DNA of 12,956 bases from Sphingomonas sp. (GTDB lineage: Bacteria; Pseudomonadota; Alphaproteobacteria; Sphingomonadales; Sphingomonadaceae): assembly GCA_030824725.1 (NCBI GenBank), contig JAPJRE010000083.1, positions 1 to 12,956 of the forward strand. The letters run 5' to 3'. The position numbers were made by a program, and so were the translations under genes. Below, piece after piece: positions 1-7,800 of this stretch (position 1 is the stretch's first letter; every line of letters starts with the position of its first letter). The notes beneath the pieces are model-generated. The model was not told the origin of the DNA and ran no database searches. It saw only the letters and a list, made by a program, of their open reading frames with translations.

Positions 1-21
1 TCGGAGGCGCGTATCAACTAA

Positions 22-162
22 CTATACAACCGGACCGGACATCGCGGGCAGTCCAGCGACACCATCGAGATTGAGGACCTTTACGAAGGCGTCGATCTGA
101 TGTGCGTCCGAAAAGGCTTCGTGGCCATCAATCCATTCGCCGGAGGCCAGCATGGCGAATAA
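22..162 (+). CDS. Possible C-terminal tail of an upstream transposition gene (partial or disrupted)
   Basis: After an in-frame TAA at 19-21, this frame stays open until the TAA at 160-162. The stop overlaps the tniQ start at 152 by 11 bases, an arrangement expected for translationally coupled genes such as tniB/tnsC followed by tniQ. The peptide includes DTIEIEDLYEGVDLMCVRKG and ends NPFAGGQHGE. I cannot assign it to a family. No start codon lies in this frame before the ATG at 103, so if it is a real gene end, either a frameshift or stop near position 20 broke the gene, or only the last 20 codons are translated. Chance openness of a 46-codon frame in GC-rich DNA is also possible. Confidence 0.3.
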   Translation, partial: LYNRTGHRGQSSDTIEIEDLYEGVDLMCVRKGFVAINPFAGGQHGE

Positions 163-2005
163 TCGCAGCTACTCGCAGTGGCGCATGCGGGAGGGGCGAG
201 AGCCCCTCCCTGACGAATCCCTCGACGGCTACATCGCACATCGCGCCGCCGAGGAAGACATTCCGACGACGCTTATTATCACCAGCTTGGGAGGTGCTCC
301 CTTCGGCCACCGACGCGGGCTCACTCTATCTGGCGAAGGCATTGATGCCGTCGCCGATTGCCTACGGGCGGATGCTGCCGACCTGGCTTCAAGAACCCAT
401 CCGATCGACCCCGAGGATGCCAACCGAAGGATGTTCTTCGGCGCCTCCCTTGATCGCGCGATGCTGGATGCGTGCACTCGCTGGTTTTCCCCATCTTCGT
501 TGGCCGCCTCTCCTCACCACCGTGCGCTATGGACGCTGCGCTTCCTGCCTTTCTGCGTAGATAGCTGGGAGATACTTACCGATCGTTGTCCTGCCGTCGG
601 CTGTGGCGCGGTGCAGCGCTGGCACCGCGCGGCCGGCGTAGATCGCTGCGATCAGTGTGTGGAGTCACTGACGCGTGCGGAAGCAGCCTTGGTGCCAGAG
701 GCGCTCAGACCAAGCCTTCGCAATCTGGCGCACCTGCTCCATCCCGACCCCGCAAAGCGTAGCGCAAGCTTGGAGATTTTGCCCCGTGTCGTTCAGAACT
801 TGGGCGTCGGTGCGATTGCAGACCTAGCCTGCGCGCTTGCCGGTGCTGTCGACCCAAGTCTGCGCGCGGCTCGTGATCGACGGGTCATCAGTAAGCGTGC
901 CGATCCTCAGCAGGTCTGCGCCGCAATGGCGGAGGCGTGGCGCCTGCTTGCCGGGTGGCCGCAGTCGGTTGAGAGATTGATGGCGACGAGACTAGCCACA
1001 CGCCAGAGCCGCTTTGGAGACGGTAACGGTGGGGGCAGCCTGGACTTCCTGGCGACTGCTTCGTCTCCGCGCACACCTGCGCAGCTGAAACGCCTGATCG
1101 CAGCGCTCCGCGTGATGCTTGAGAGCAACGCGAGCGAGGGTGTCGACTTGAAGGAGGCCGCCGCCAAAGTTGGCGTGCCCGTCATGCGCATGGCCGAACT
1201 GCGCCGGTCGGGTGAGCTACCTACCATCTTCTACCTTGAGGGAGATCGCCCGCAGCCCTTGCTGTGTCGCAAGGCCGTTGAGAGTTTAGCCGAGGCTAGG
1301 CGCAGCAGCCTCTCGCTTCAGAAGGCGGCAGTGCAGCTAGGCACCTCAGTGCATGGTATCGAGCAGATGCTTTGCTTGGAGCTGTTAGACGGCGTTGAGC
1401 TCGCGGAGGTCGGACCGGGAAGTGAGTCGCCACGCGTCGCCTCTGCCTCGGTTCAGTTGCTGCTGCGGCGTCTCGAGCTAGGCTCTACGAATGACCTCGG
1501 AGACGGCGTGGCCATCAGCGAGGCAGTGAAACCATGGCCAGGCCAGAAGCCTTGGGGATCCATCTTCGACACGCTTCTGCGAGGTGACGTAGCTTTCACC
1601 CTAGTGCCTGGTAGCGCGCCTGTAGCGCATCGGATGCTGGTTGAGGAACGGGCCGCGGCAGCCCTCTCTGAGCTCCGCTTCGACAAGGCCGCATACCCCC
1701 TCTTCCCCTTCGCTCCAGTGATGTCGAAGAAGGACGCGACGGATGCTCTCAACCTCCATGCAAGGGACGCGATACCACTGCTCGCCCAATGGGATACGAG
1801 CACAACGAAGAAGGCGACGGTTCCCGTCGCTGCTATCGAGGCGCTATGCGCGCAGTGCATCAGCACCGCGGAGCTCGGCTGGCGGCTAAGTATGGGGCCA
1901 CAGCGCGCGAACAACTGGGCTGAGCGTGTCGGGCTACCTCGTGTCTCACCTGCCGGCTTCGAGCGAAGTTCGTTCGCCAAGGTGCTCGCAGAACGTAGAT
2001 CCTAA
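152..2005 (+). CDS. tniQ: TniQ-family transposition (target selection) protein
   Basis: This 617-aa protein fits the TniQ/TnsD family, which links target-site choice to the TnsC/TniB ATPase in Tn7- and Tn5053-like transposons. The N-terminus has the family opening PLPDESLDGYI (residues 18-28) and the helical stretch that follows. A zinc-knuckle region has cysteines at 146, 151, 166 and 169, with W157 and H158 between the pairs. The rest (about 180-617) is helical and contains several helix-turn-helix-like segments, for example around residues 330-360, 380-410 and 565-600, as expected for a DNA-binding tail. The ATG at 152 is chosen because GGAGG lies at 142-146, five bases upstream. The length is within the wide range seen for TniQ/TnsD proteins, and no break is visible. 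The transposase and ATPase genes would be expected just left of the window. A decayed copy of its 3' third lies downstream of the cargo, near 12424-12825. The family call rests on motifs read by eye and is fairly firm; which site it targets cannot be told. Confidence 0.75.
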   Translation: MANNRSYSQWRMREGREPLPDESLDGYIAHRAAEEDIPTTLIITSLGGAPFGHRRGLTLSGEGIDAVADCLRADAADLASRTHPIDPEDANRRMFFGASLDRAMLDACTRWFSPSSLAASPHHRALWTLRFLPFCVDSWEILTDRCPAVGCGAVQRWHRAAGVDRCDQCVESLTRAEAALVPEALRPSLRNLAHLLHPDPAKRSASLEILPRVVQNLGVGAIADLACALAGAVDPSLRAARDRRVISKRADPQQVCAAMAEAWRLLAGWPQSVERLMATRLATRQSRFGDGNGGGSLDFLATASSPRTPAQLKRLIAALRVMLESNASEGVDLKEAAAKVGVPVMRMAELRRSGELPTIFYLEGDRPQPLLCRKAVESLAEARRSSLSLQKAAVQLGTSVHGIEQMLCLELLDGVELAEVGPGSESPRVASASVQLLLRRLELGSTNDLGDGVAISEAVKPWPGQKPWGSIFDTLLRGDVAFTLVPGSAPVAHRMLVEERAAAALSELRFDKAAYPLFPFAPVMSKKDATDALNLHARDAIPLLAQWDTSTTKKATVPVAAIEALCAQCISTAELGWRLSMGPQRANNWAERVGLPRVSPAGFERSSFAKVLAERRS

Positions 2006-2090
2006 GGAGTCTGCCCCGGCGGCGCTACCGGTGAAAACGATGGAATTTGGCAAGATTGAAGCTGAAGCGAGCCGGAGAATTTGCGTAAGG

Positions 2091-2262
2091 GAAGCGAAGT
2101 TCCGGGGTGCACAGATCGCGTTTATGCTGCGGCAAGCGAAGGTAGCAACGCCGATGGGCGAGGGTGCCAAAAGATGGGCATTTCGGATGTGACGTTCTAC
2201 CGATGAAAGCAGCCGTATCGAGGCCTTGGCCGTCGGAACCTCGCAAGATGCGGCAGCTGCTC
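2091..2262 (+). pseudogene. Remnant of IS3-family orfA (helix-turn-helix transposase subunit)
   Basis: Three consecutive frames together read like the N-terminal half of an IS3-type OrfA. From 2091 the frame gives KFRGAQIAFMLRQAKVATP followed by MGE. After a shift near 2163-2171, the frame from 2171 gives KMGISDVTFYR and then a stop (TGA, 2204-2206) where the family normally has Trp. It continues as K..YRGLG, and a further frame from 2236 gives EPRKMRQL. The intact family pattern is approximately RFTEAQIAFALRQAE, then GEVCRKMGIS.ATFYRWK and later ELRRLRQLEEEN. At least two frameshifts and one stop make it non-functional. No orfB or terminal inverted repeats are recognisable. It marks an old insertion between tniQ and the cargo operon. 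Confidence 0.65.
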
Positions 2263-2310
2263 AGCGCGACACGAATGTCACCCCCCTATACACGATTTGT
2301 TCCGTCGGCG

Positions 2311-2338
2311 TTGACGGCCTGCGGTGAGCGGATAGATT
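2311..2338 (+). promoter_or_regulatory. Candidate sigma70-type promoter for the four-gene operon
   Basis: TTGACG at 2311-2316 (five of six bases match the consensus -35) is followed by a 16-base spacer and TAGATT at 2333-2338 (four of six match the -10). Transcription would start near 2345, about 45 bases before the GTG start at 2391. It lies in the only non-coding gap before the operon. Short motifs of this quality also occur by chance in GC-rich DNA. Confidence 0.35.
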
Positions 2339-2345
2339 CACCTTA

Positions 2346-2373
2346 AGCGCCAGAGAATCAGGCCTTGGGCGCT
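2346..2373. promoter_or_regulatory. Short inverted repeat at the predicted transcription start
   Basis: AGCGCC (2346-2351) and GGCGCT (2368-2373) are perfect inverted 6-base arms separated by 16 bases. They sit just after the predicted -10 box and before the weak purine-rich stretch GGGGG (2376-2380) that precedes the GTG start. This placement would suit an operator or a 5'-leader hairpin. The arms are short, so it could be coincidence. Confidence 0.25.
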
Positions 2374-2390
2374 ATGGGGGATCAATTCAG

Positions 2391-4220
2391 GTGTCTGACG
2401 AAGATCTGCGGCCGCGCTGGGTGCGCGACCTATCACGTTTCCTCCCGCTGAAAAGTCAGTTCGTTCTCACAGGGAATGTGCGCGATCTTCAGGTCCGCGC
2501 CATCGGCGGACGAGCGGTGGCGGCACCTCTCACAGAGGTATTGGCAGGCACGCTTTTTGATGCCGGATACGCTGATGTAGTGCGCTACGATCTCGTTCGC
2601 GGCTTCGAAGCGCTCCCCAACATCGAAGCGCCGAGCAACGACAGCGACGCACCGCTAACGCGGCTTGGACTCACGCCCACAAACGGCCGTGCATCCGCTG
2701 GCGCTGATCTCCTAGGGGCAACAATCGAGCGTCTGCAGGCGATTGACGGCACACCGATGGCGCTTGTGATCGACTTCGCGTCGCGGCTGATCGTCCGCAA
2801 CGATGCGCTTTCGCCGGCCGAGCAACAGCTATTCACCAGGGCGCTAGTCCTCAGCCAGACGGCGGAGGCGCGACCTGTAGGACCTGATCGTGCGCCGAGG
2901 TTCAACTGCATCATATGGATCGTCGAGAAGGAAGGAGACCTGCCAGATTGGCTGACCATCGACAATCCTCGACTGCGGCACATACCGGTAGCTCCGCCCG
3001 ACCGCGCCGCGCGACGCGCCGTTGCTCCCTCGCTATTGCGCGGCATGCCCGGCGGACGCGAGGCTTCTGCCGAAGCACTCGACGCGGCTAGACACGAACT
3101 CGTTGACGCGACGGAGGGACTGCTGCTCGTCGATCTCAACGCCGTCGCGCAGCTTGCACGCGCAGAGGCTGTGCCGATCGGCGAAGTGGGCGAAGCGGTC
3201 AGGCGGTATAAGGTGGGGGTGACCGAAGACGCATGGCGCAAGATCGAGCGCAAGCGGATCGCTGAAGGCGCCGAGACCATCGGGCGGCGCGTCGTCGGCC
3301 AAAGCCACGCGGTTGTGCATATGCTCGACATCGTCAAGCGGGCTACGACCGGCATCGGCGGCGGTCGGCGCGGAGGGCGACCGCGCGGCGTTGCGTTTCT
3401 CGCCGGGCCGACGGGCGTCGGCAAAACGGAACTTGCTAAGTCTGTCACCGAGCTGCTCTTCGGTGACGAGAGTGCCTACATCCGATTCGATATGTCGGAG
3501 TTCAGCGCAGAGCACGCCGACCAGCGCCTCATCGGAGCGCCACCAGGATATGTGGGCTACGACGTTGGCGGCGAGCTCACCAACGCTGTGCGCGAACGGC
3601 CCTTTAGTGTCGTTCTCTTTGACGAGATCGAAAAGGCACATCCGCGCATCCTCGACAAGTTCCTTCAGATTCTGGACGATGGCGTGCTGACCTCGGGCCG
3701 CGGTGACCGCGTATATTTCTCAGAGGCGCTAATCATCTTTACGTCCAATTTGGGCATTTACTCGACTCAGGTAGACGGATCGCGCGTTGCCAACGTCACG
3801 CCAGATCAGCCATTTGAGGAAGTGCGCACGCGTGTGCGCACCGAGATCGCCAATCACTTCAAGCTCGTTCTAAATCGCCCCGAGATCCTCAACCGCTTCG
3901 GTGAGAACATCATCGTTTTTGATTTCATCAGGCCGGAGGTCGCTGAAGAAATCTTTGCTTCGATGGTTCGGGCAGTCCTGGCGGACGCCGCTGCATCAGG
4001 GCACACGATCACTCTGTCCCGGGAAGCTTGGGAAACGCTCAAACGCCTCTGCACAGCCGACCTTTCGAACGGTGGGCGCGGTATCCGCAACATGATCGAG
4101 GCACACTTCATCAATCCTCTAGCGCGCGCCTTGTTCGATCGAGACCGGACCGGAGCGATGCTAGTCTCCGCAATTGATACCGGTGGAGTGACAACGCTGA
4201 AGCTGGAGGAGATCCGATGA
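2391..4220 (+). CDS. ClpB/ClpA-type AAA+ ATPase with an atypical N-terminal module
   Basis: The C-terminal half of this 609-aa protein is a full ClpA/B D2-type (AAA_2) ATPase of the remodelling/unfoldase class. It has Walker A GPTGVGKT (339-346), pore-loop GYVG (386-389), Walker B with D411-E412 in LFDEIEKAHP, sensor-1 N453 in FTSNLG, and a sensor-2-like GGRGIRN (561-567) followed by the small C-terminal domain. Residues 1-300 replace the Clp N-domain and D1. They begin DLSRFLPLKSQFVLTGNVRD (13-32) and contain a hydrophobic Walker-B-like strand (MALVIDFASRLI, about 123-134) but no Walker A, so this half looks like a degenerate P-loop domain. No ClpP-binding loop is evident. The GTG start at 2391 has only a weak ribosome-binding site (GGGGG, ten bases away). 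The stop overlaps the next start by 4 bases (ATGA, 4217-4220). It probably uses ATP to remodel or load a partner encoded in the operon; the partner is inferred. Confidence 0.85.
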   Translation: MSDEDLRPRWVRDLSRFLPLKSQFVLTGNVRDLQVRAIGGRAVAAPLTEVLAGTLFDAGYADVVRYDLVRGFEALPNIEAPSNDSDAPLTRLGLTPTNGRASAGADLLGATIERLQAIDGTPMALVIDFASRLIVRNDALSPAEQQLFTRALVLSQTAEARPVGPDRAPRFNCIIWIVEKEGDLPDWLTIDNPRLRHIPVAPPDRAARRAVAPSLLRGMPGGREASAEALDAARHELVDATEGLLLVDLNAVAQLARAEAVPIGEVGEAVRRYKVGVTEDAWRKIERKRIAEGAETIGRRVVGQSHAVVHMLDIVKRATTGIGGGRRGGRPRGVAFLAGPTGVGKTELAKSVTELLFGDESAYIRFDMSEFSAEHADQRLIGAPPGYVGYDVGGELTNAVRERPFSVVLFDEIEKAHPRILDKFLQILDDGVLTSGRGDRVYFSEALIIFTSNLGIYSTQVDGSRVANVTPDQPFEEVRTRVRTEIANHFKLVLNRPEILNRFGENIIVFDFIRPEVAEEIFASMVRAVLADAAASGHTITLSREAWETLKRLCTADLSNGGRGIRNMIEAHFINPLARALFDRDRTGAMLVSAIDTGGVTTLKLEEIR

Positions 4221-4861
4221 AGGTGGCTCTCTCCCGGATCCACTTTCCGGTCACCACGCTCGGCCCAGGGCGCCGTCTCGGCATCTGGCTCCAAGGCTGC
4301 TCTATTCGCTGCCCCGGCTGCATCTCAGTCGACACGTGGGAGGCCGGTAAAGGGATCGTCACTCTTAAGGACGTGCTCACTGAGGTGGCGCGTTATGCTG
4401 CGGAAGCCGATGGGTTGACCGTGTCGGGTGGGGAACCCCTCGACCAACCCAAAGCTCTGACAACCATTCTTTCGCACTGGCGCGAGCAGAGTAGCCGCCC
4501 CGTGCTGCTGTTCTCCGGCCGAAACTTCGAAGGCATCGAACCCTGGCTCCTCGATAATCCGGGGCTCGTCGATGCGGTCATCAGCGGGCCGTTTCGATCA
4601 GATCTCCCCCAGACTCTCGCCCTGCGCGGCAGCGATAACCAGGAGCTTCACGTGCTCACGTCTCGTGGCGAGGACATGCTCGCCTTCGAACGCCCGGCTG
4701 GCGACGGCGATCGGCGGCTTGATATCATGTTTGACGAAGAGGGGGGGGCCTGGATGGCCGGCATACCGGCACGAGGGGACGTCGCCCGGCTCCGGCGGGC
4801 CCTTCAGCACGCTGGCCACCGCTCTACGACCAGCGACTCTCATGGAGCATTCGCCGCATGA
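4217..4861 (+). CDS. NrdG-like radical-SAM activase (4Fe-4S protein)
   Basis: This 214-aa protein resembles the activating enzymes of anaerobic ribonucleotide reductase. It carries the radical-SAM cysteine triplet C28-x3-C32-x2-C35 (CSIRCPGC), which holds a 4Fe-4S cluster that cleaves S-adenosylmethionine. It also has the preceding GPGRRLGIWLQG stretch (16-27) and the SAM-binding SGGEPLDQP motif (70-78). These three elements in this order and spacing are typical of NrdG. The strong Shine-Dalgarno GGAGGAG at 4205-4211 is five bases before the ATG at 4217. The gene overlaps both neighbours by 4 bases. No glycyl-radical enzyme (NrdD or PFL type) is encoded here, so its substrate is unknown. It may modify a partner protein or a small molecule instead. 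The fold assignment is firm; the reaction is not. Confidence 0.85.
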   Translation: MKVALSRIHFPVTTLGPGRRLGIWLQGCSIRCPGCISVDTWEAGKGIVTLKDVLTEVARYAAEADGLTVSGGEPLDQPKALTTILSHWREQSSRPVLLFSGRNFEGIEPWLLDNPGLVDAVISGPFRSDLPQTLALRGSDNQELHVLTSRGEDMLAFERPAGDGDRRLDIMFDEEGGAWMAGIPARGDVARLRRALQHAGHRSTTSDSHGAFAA

Positions 4862-7800
4862 TCCGGTTTTGCCCGAACTGTCACACTGAGCGCTCGATCG
4901 AAGAGATGTTTTGCGAGGGTCAGGTTGATGGGCATGCTTGCGACTGGCCGCTCTCTGGTGTCCCGATCCGTCCCGAAGGGTGGACGCCGACGCCAGAAGC
5001 TGTAGCACCTGTCCAACAGAGCTCTACCCTCTGCTGCATGAACGGTCATGATGTCGAACCAGGTGACCTCATGTGCCCCGAATGCGGGGCCGACATCGCG
5101 CCCGGCGCTAATCTTGCGGACAATGCCATCGCAGGCGTTCAACCAGAGCGACCTGCGCGTCCACCAGAAGAACAATCGGCGGCAGCCGAGACGCGCATCG
5201 GCGAATGGTCGCTGCTTCGCAGGCTTCCTACCACCAGCAGCGTGCGCGAACGCTACGAGACGGTTCGCGACTCTGATGGTCGCGAGGCCGTCCTCACGCT
5301 TTACGCTCTAGGCAGCGAACCAGATCTCGAGGTCTACGAGGTTCTGCGAACTCTCGACCGCGACCACGTCCCAGAGATACTAGAAACGGGGCGATGGGGC
5401 GAGCGCGCGTATGAGGTTTCCGAAGACCTGCGCGGCGGCACGCTCGCCGACCTCGGCCTGCTGCCCGACGACGCCGCGACGCTTTCAAGGATTGTTGAGG
5501 AGATTGGTGGGGCGCTAGCAGCACTCGCTGACAACGGTCTGCGACACAGGGATCTCCGGCCCGGCGCCATCATGGTTCGCGCTCGAGATCCTCTGGATCT
5601 GGTCATCACGGGGTTCGGCTCCGCTCGCCTTTCCGAATACGACCTGGACATCGTCTCCCCACTCGAGATCACTCGCTACACAGCCCCCGAGGCAGTCGCC
5701 GGCGGCGTCGCTGCTGCCAGCGACTGGTGGAGTTTGGGCATGCTCCTCCTTGAGCAAGTCACAAGGGGCGCGTGCTTCGCTGGCGCTGACGACCAATCCT
5801 TCCTCATCAGCGTGCTCACGAACGGTGCGCCCATCCCCGACGGCTTAAGTCCTGAGCTCGACACGCTGCTGCGCGGATTGCTGTCGCCTGATCGGCGAAC
5901 CCGGTGGTGCTGGCCTCAAGTTCGCCGCTGGCTGGACGGGGATATGCCCGATGCCCCTGCTCGACGCGGCCCTGCGGAAGACGACACTGCTCAGCGCTCG
6001 ATCACTCTTGGCGGCAGACGTCACGCAGGCGGCGCTCACTTTGCTCTAGCGGCGGCCGAGGCCGAGCATTGGGATGAAGCGCGCAACCTTCTTCTTCGCG
6101 GCGACCTCGCCACCTGGATCGCAGAGGCAGGCCTCCATCCCGAGCTTCGAGCGGAAATCCGCTCGATCGCAGGTCTTGATGAGGTTTCAGAAGACATTCG
6201 ATTGGCGCTCGCGTTGAAGGCGCTCAATCCTTCCATGCCGCTCGTGGTGCGCGGTGAGATCGTGACGCCAGCTTGGCTGCTTGCCCACTCGGAAGAGGGC
6301 TACGCGCTAATCACGGGCCCCGTGCCGGATAGGCTGGAACGCGACGACACTGAGCTTTGGCTCTCCCGACTCAAGCGTCGCGAGGCGCGTGTGCGCGAGC
6401 GAGCACGGCAGCTCGACGTCGAACTCGATGAGGTGAAGCTGCGCCCTCTCTCGCTTTCGACTTCCAAGAGCAGGCTCGCCAGCATCTGGGAGGAACAGCG
6501 GCGGCTCTTGCCCGACACCGATCATCCGGGTCTGCTTGCAATCATCGAGCGGCGCATCACCGAGGAAGAGGACTTCATCCTCCTGCTTAGCGCGGGACAC
6601 GGCCAATTCCGGACGGCCGACGCCATCGTGGCCGAGGCAGAGCATGCCGCTCGGCGTGCTGGACTTGATACGTTCGATCGCGCCGAGGCCCTGACGAAGC
6701 TATCACTCCCGCGACGTGAAGTTCACGCTGAACTCGAGCGCCGACTGGAAGGGTTTGCCCGGTGTGGTCTCGACCGAATTGACGAGTGGGCGGACCAGTT
6801 CAGACTTGAACGCCGCTTACCGATCGCGCGCTCACTGGTCGTGCTTGGGGTGCCGGAGAACCTATGGCAGCAGCCCCCCCGACAGGCCTACGTCGCGACC
6901 CTGCTCGACTTCTTCGCGCGCCGGATCACGGGCTCGATCATGCGAGGTCCACTCACTCGCATGGTCATCGGTAAGACGACAGCACGCCTTGATCTGGTGG
7001 AGCTTGATAGTCCCCGACGCCGCGCATCGGCGCTCCTTGACCACATCTTGCTCCGTAACGAGCAAGCCATCGACATTGACCCCAGCCCGCTCACTGCCGA
7101 TCCAAGGATCGAACGGCGTCTGCGCACATTGCATGGTCACGCGACGCTTTACCGGCGCGACACTGGTATCGACGGGCTGTATCTCGGGTTTCCCTTCCTC
7201 ACGATGCAGGAAGCCAAGGCTTCTGCTCGCGCCCGTATCGCGCCCGTCCTTCTGTGGCCGATCAAGCTAGTTCCCGAGGTCGGATCGAGAGGTCGGATCA
7301 CGCTTGCCTTCGACCGAGATCGAGAGGAGGTCCGCCTCAATCCGGCCTTCGAAACAATGCTCGGTATGGACACCGCTCGCAGATGGCAGGACGCCGCCAA
7401 CGAGATGCTCGCGCGTTCGTCGGTCAACGCAACCGAAGTGGTTGACGCGTTCCGCGAGCTGGCGACCGTGAGCGGTCGTGAACTCGCGCCCTTACCTTCC
7501 AAAGACATCAAGCTTCGTCCAGGTGATGACCGCATAACCTGTTCCGCCGCGCTGTTTCATCTCGGCTTTCTTGGCCAGGCGGTGATGGAGGACTTGCGGC
7601 AGCTGAAAGCAACGCCCCCGGCTGGTTCAAGCCTCGAGACGGCATTTCGGGTCGGCGAGGAGGTCCAGCGGGCTGAGTTGCCTCACATCCCGGAGGCGGA
7701 GCGTTACTTCACCGCTGCGAGCGATCCATCGCAAGAAGCTGCTGTGCTTGAAGCCAGAAGCGGACGCGGCCTACTGGTGGAAGGACCTCCAGGAACGGGC

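Larger units (their letters stand above)
2006..2390. other. Junction between tniQ and the cargo operon
   Basis: These 385 bases contain no intact gene. The recognisable contents are the IS3 orfA remnant (2091-2262), a candidate promoter (2311-2338) and a short dyad (2346-2373). The 85 bases right after tniQ and the stretch 2263-2310 show nothing I can assign. No rho-independent terminator is evident after tniQ. Confidence 0.6.

Noticed and set aside
2287..2292. TATACA as an alternative -10 box for the operon
   Set aside because: No -35-like sequence is present at the proper distance upstream (around 2264-2269).
2585..3448. 287-codon open frame on the - strand
   Set aside because: It lies opposite the ClpB-like gene, is rich in Ser/Arg/Ala low-complexity runs, and shows no motif; it is a shadow frame.
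4217..4861. Housekeeping nrdG of anaerobic ribonucleotide reductase
   Set aside because: No nrdD is nearby and the gene overlaps both operon neighbours by 4 bases, so a system-specific role is more likely, although the fold is the same.
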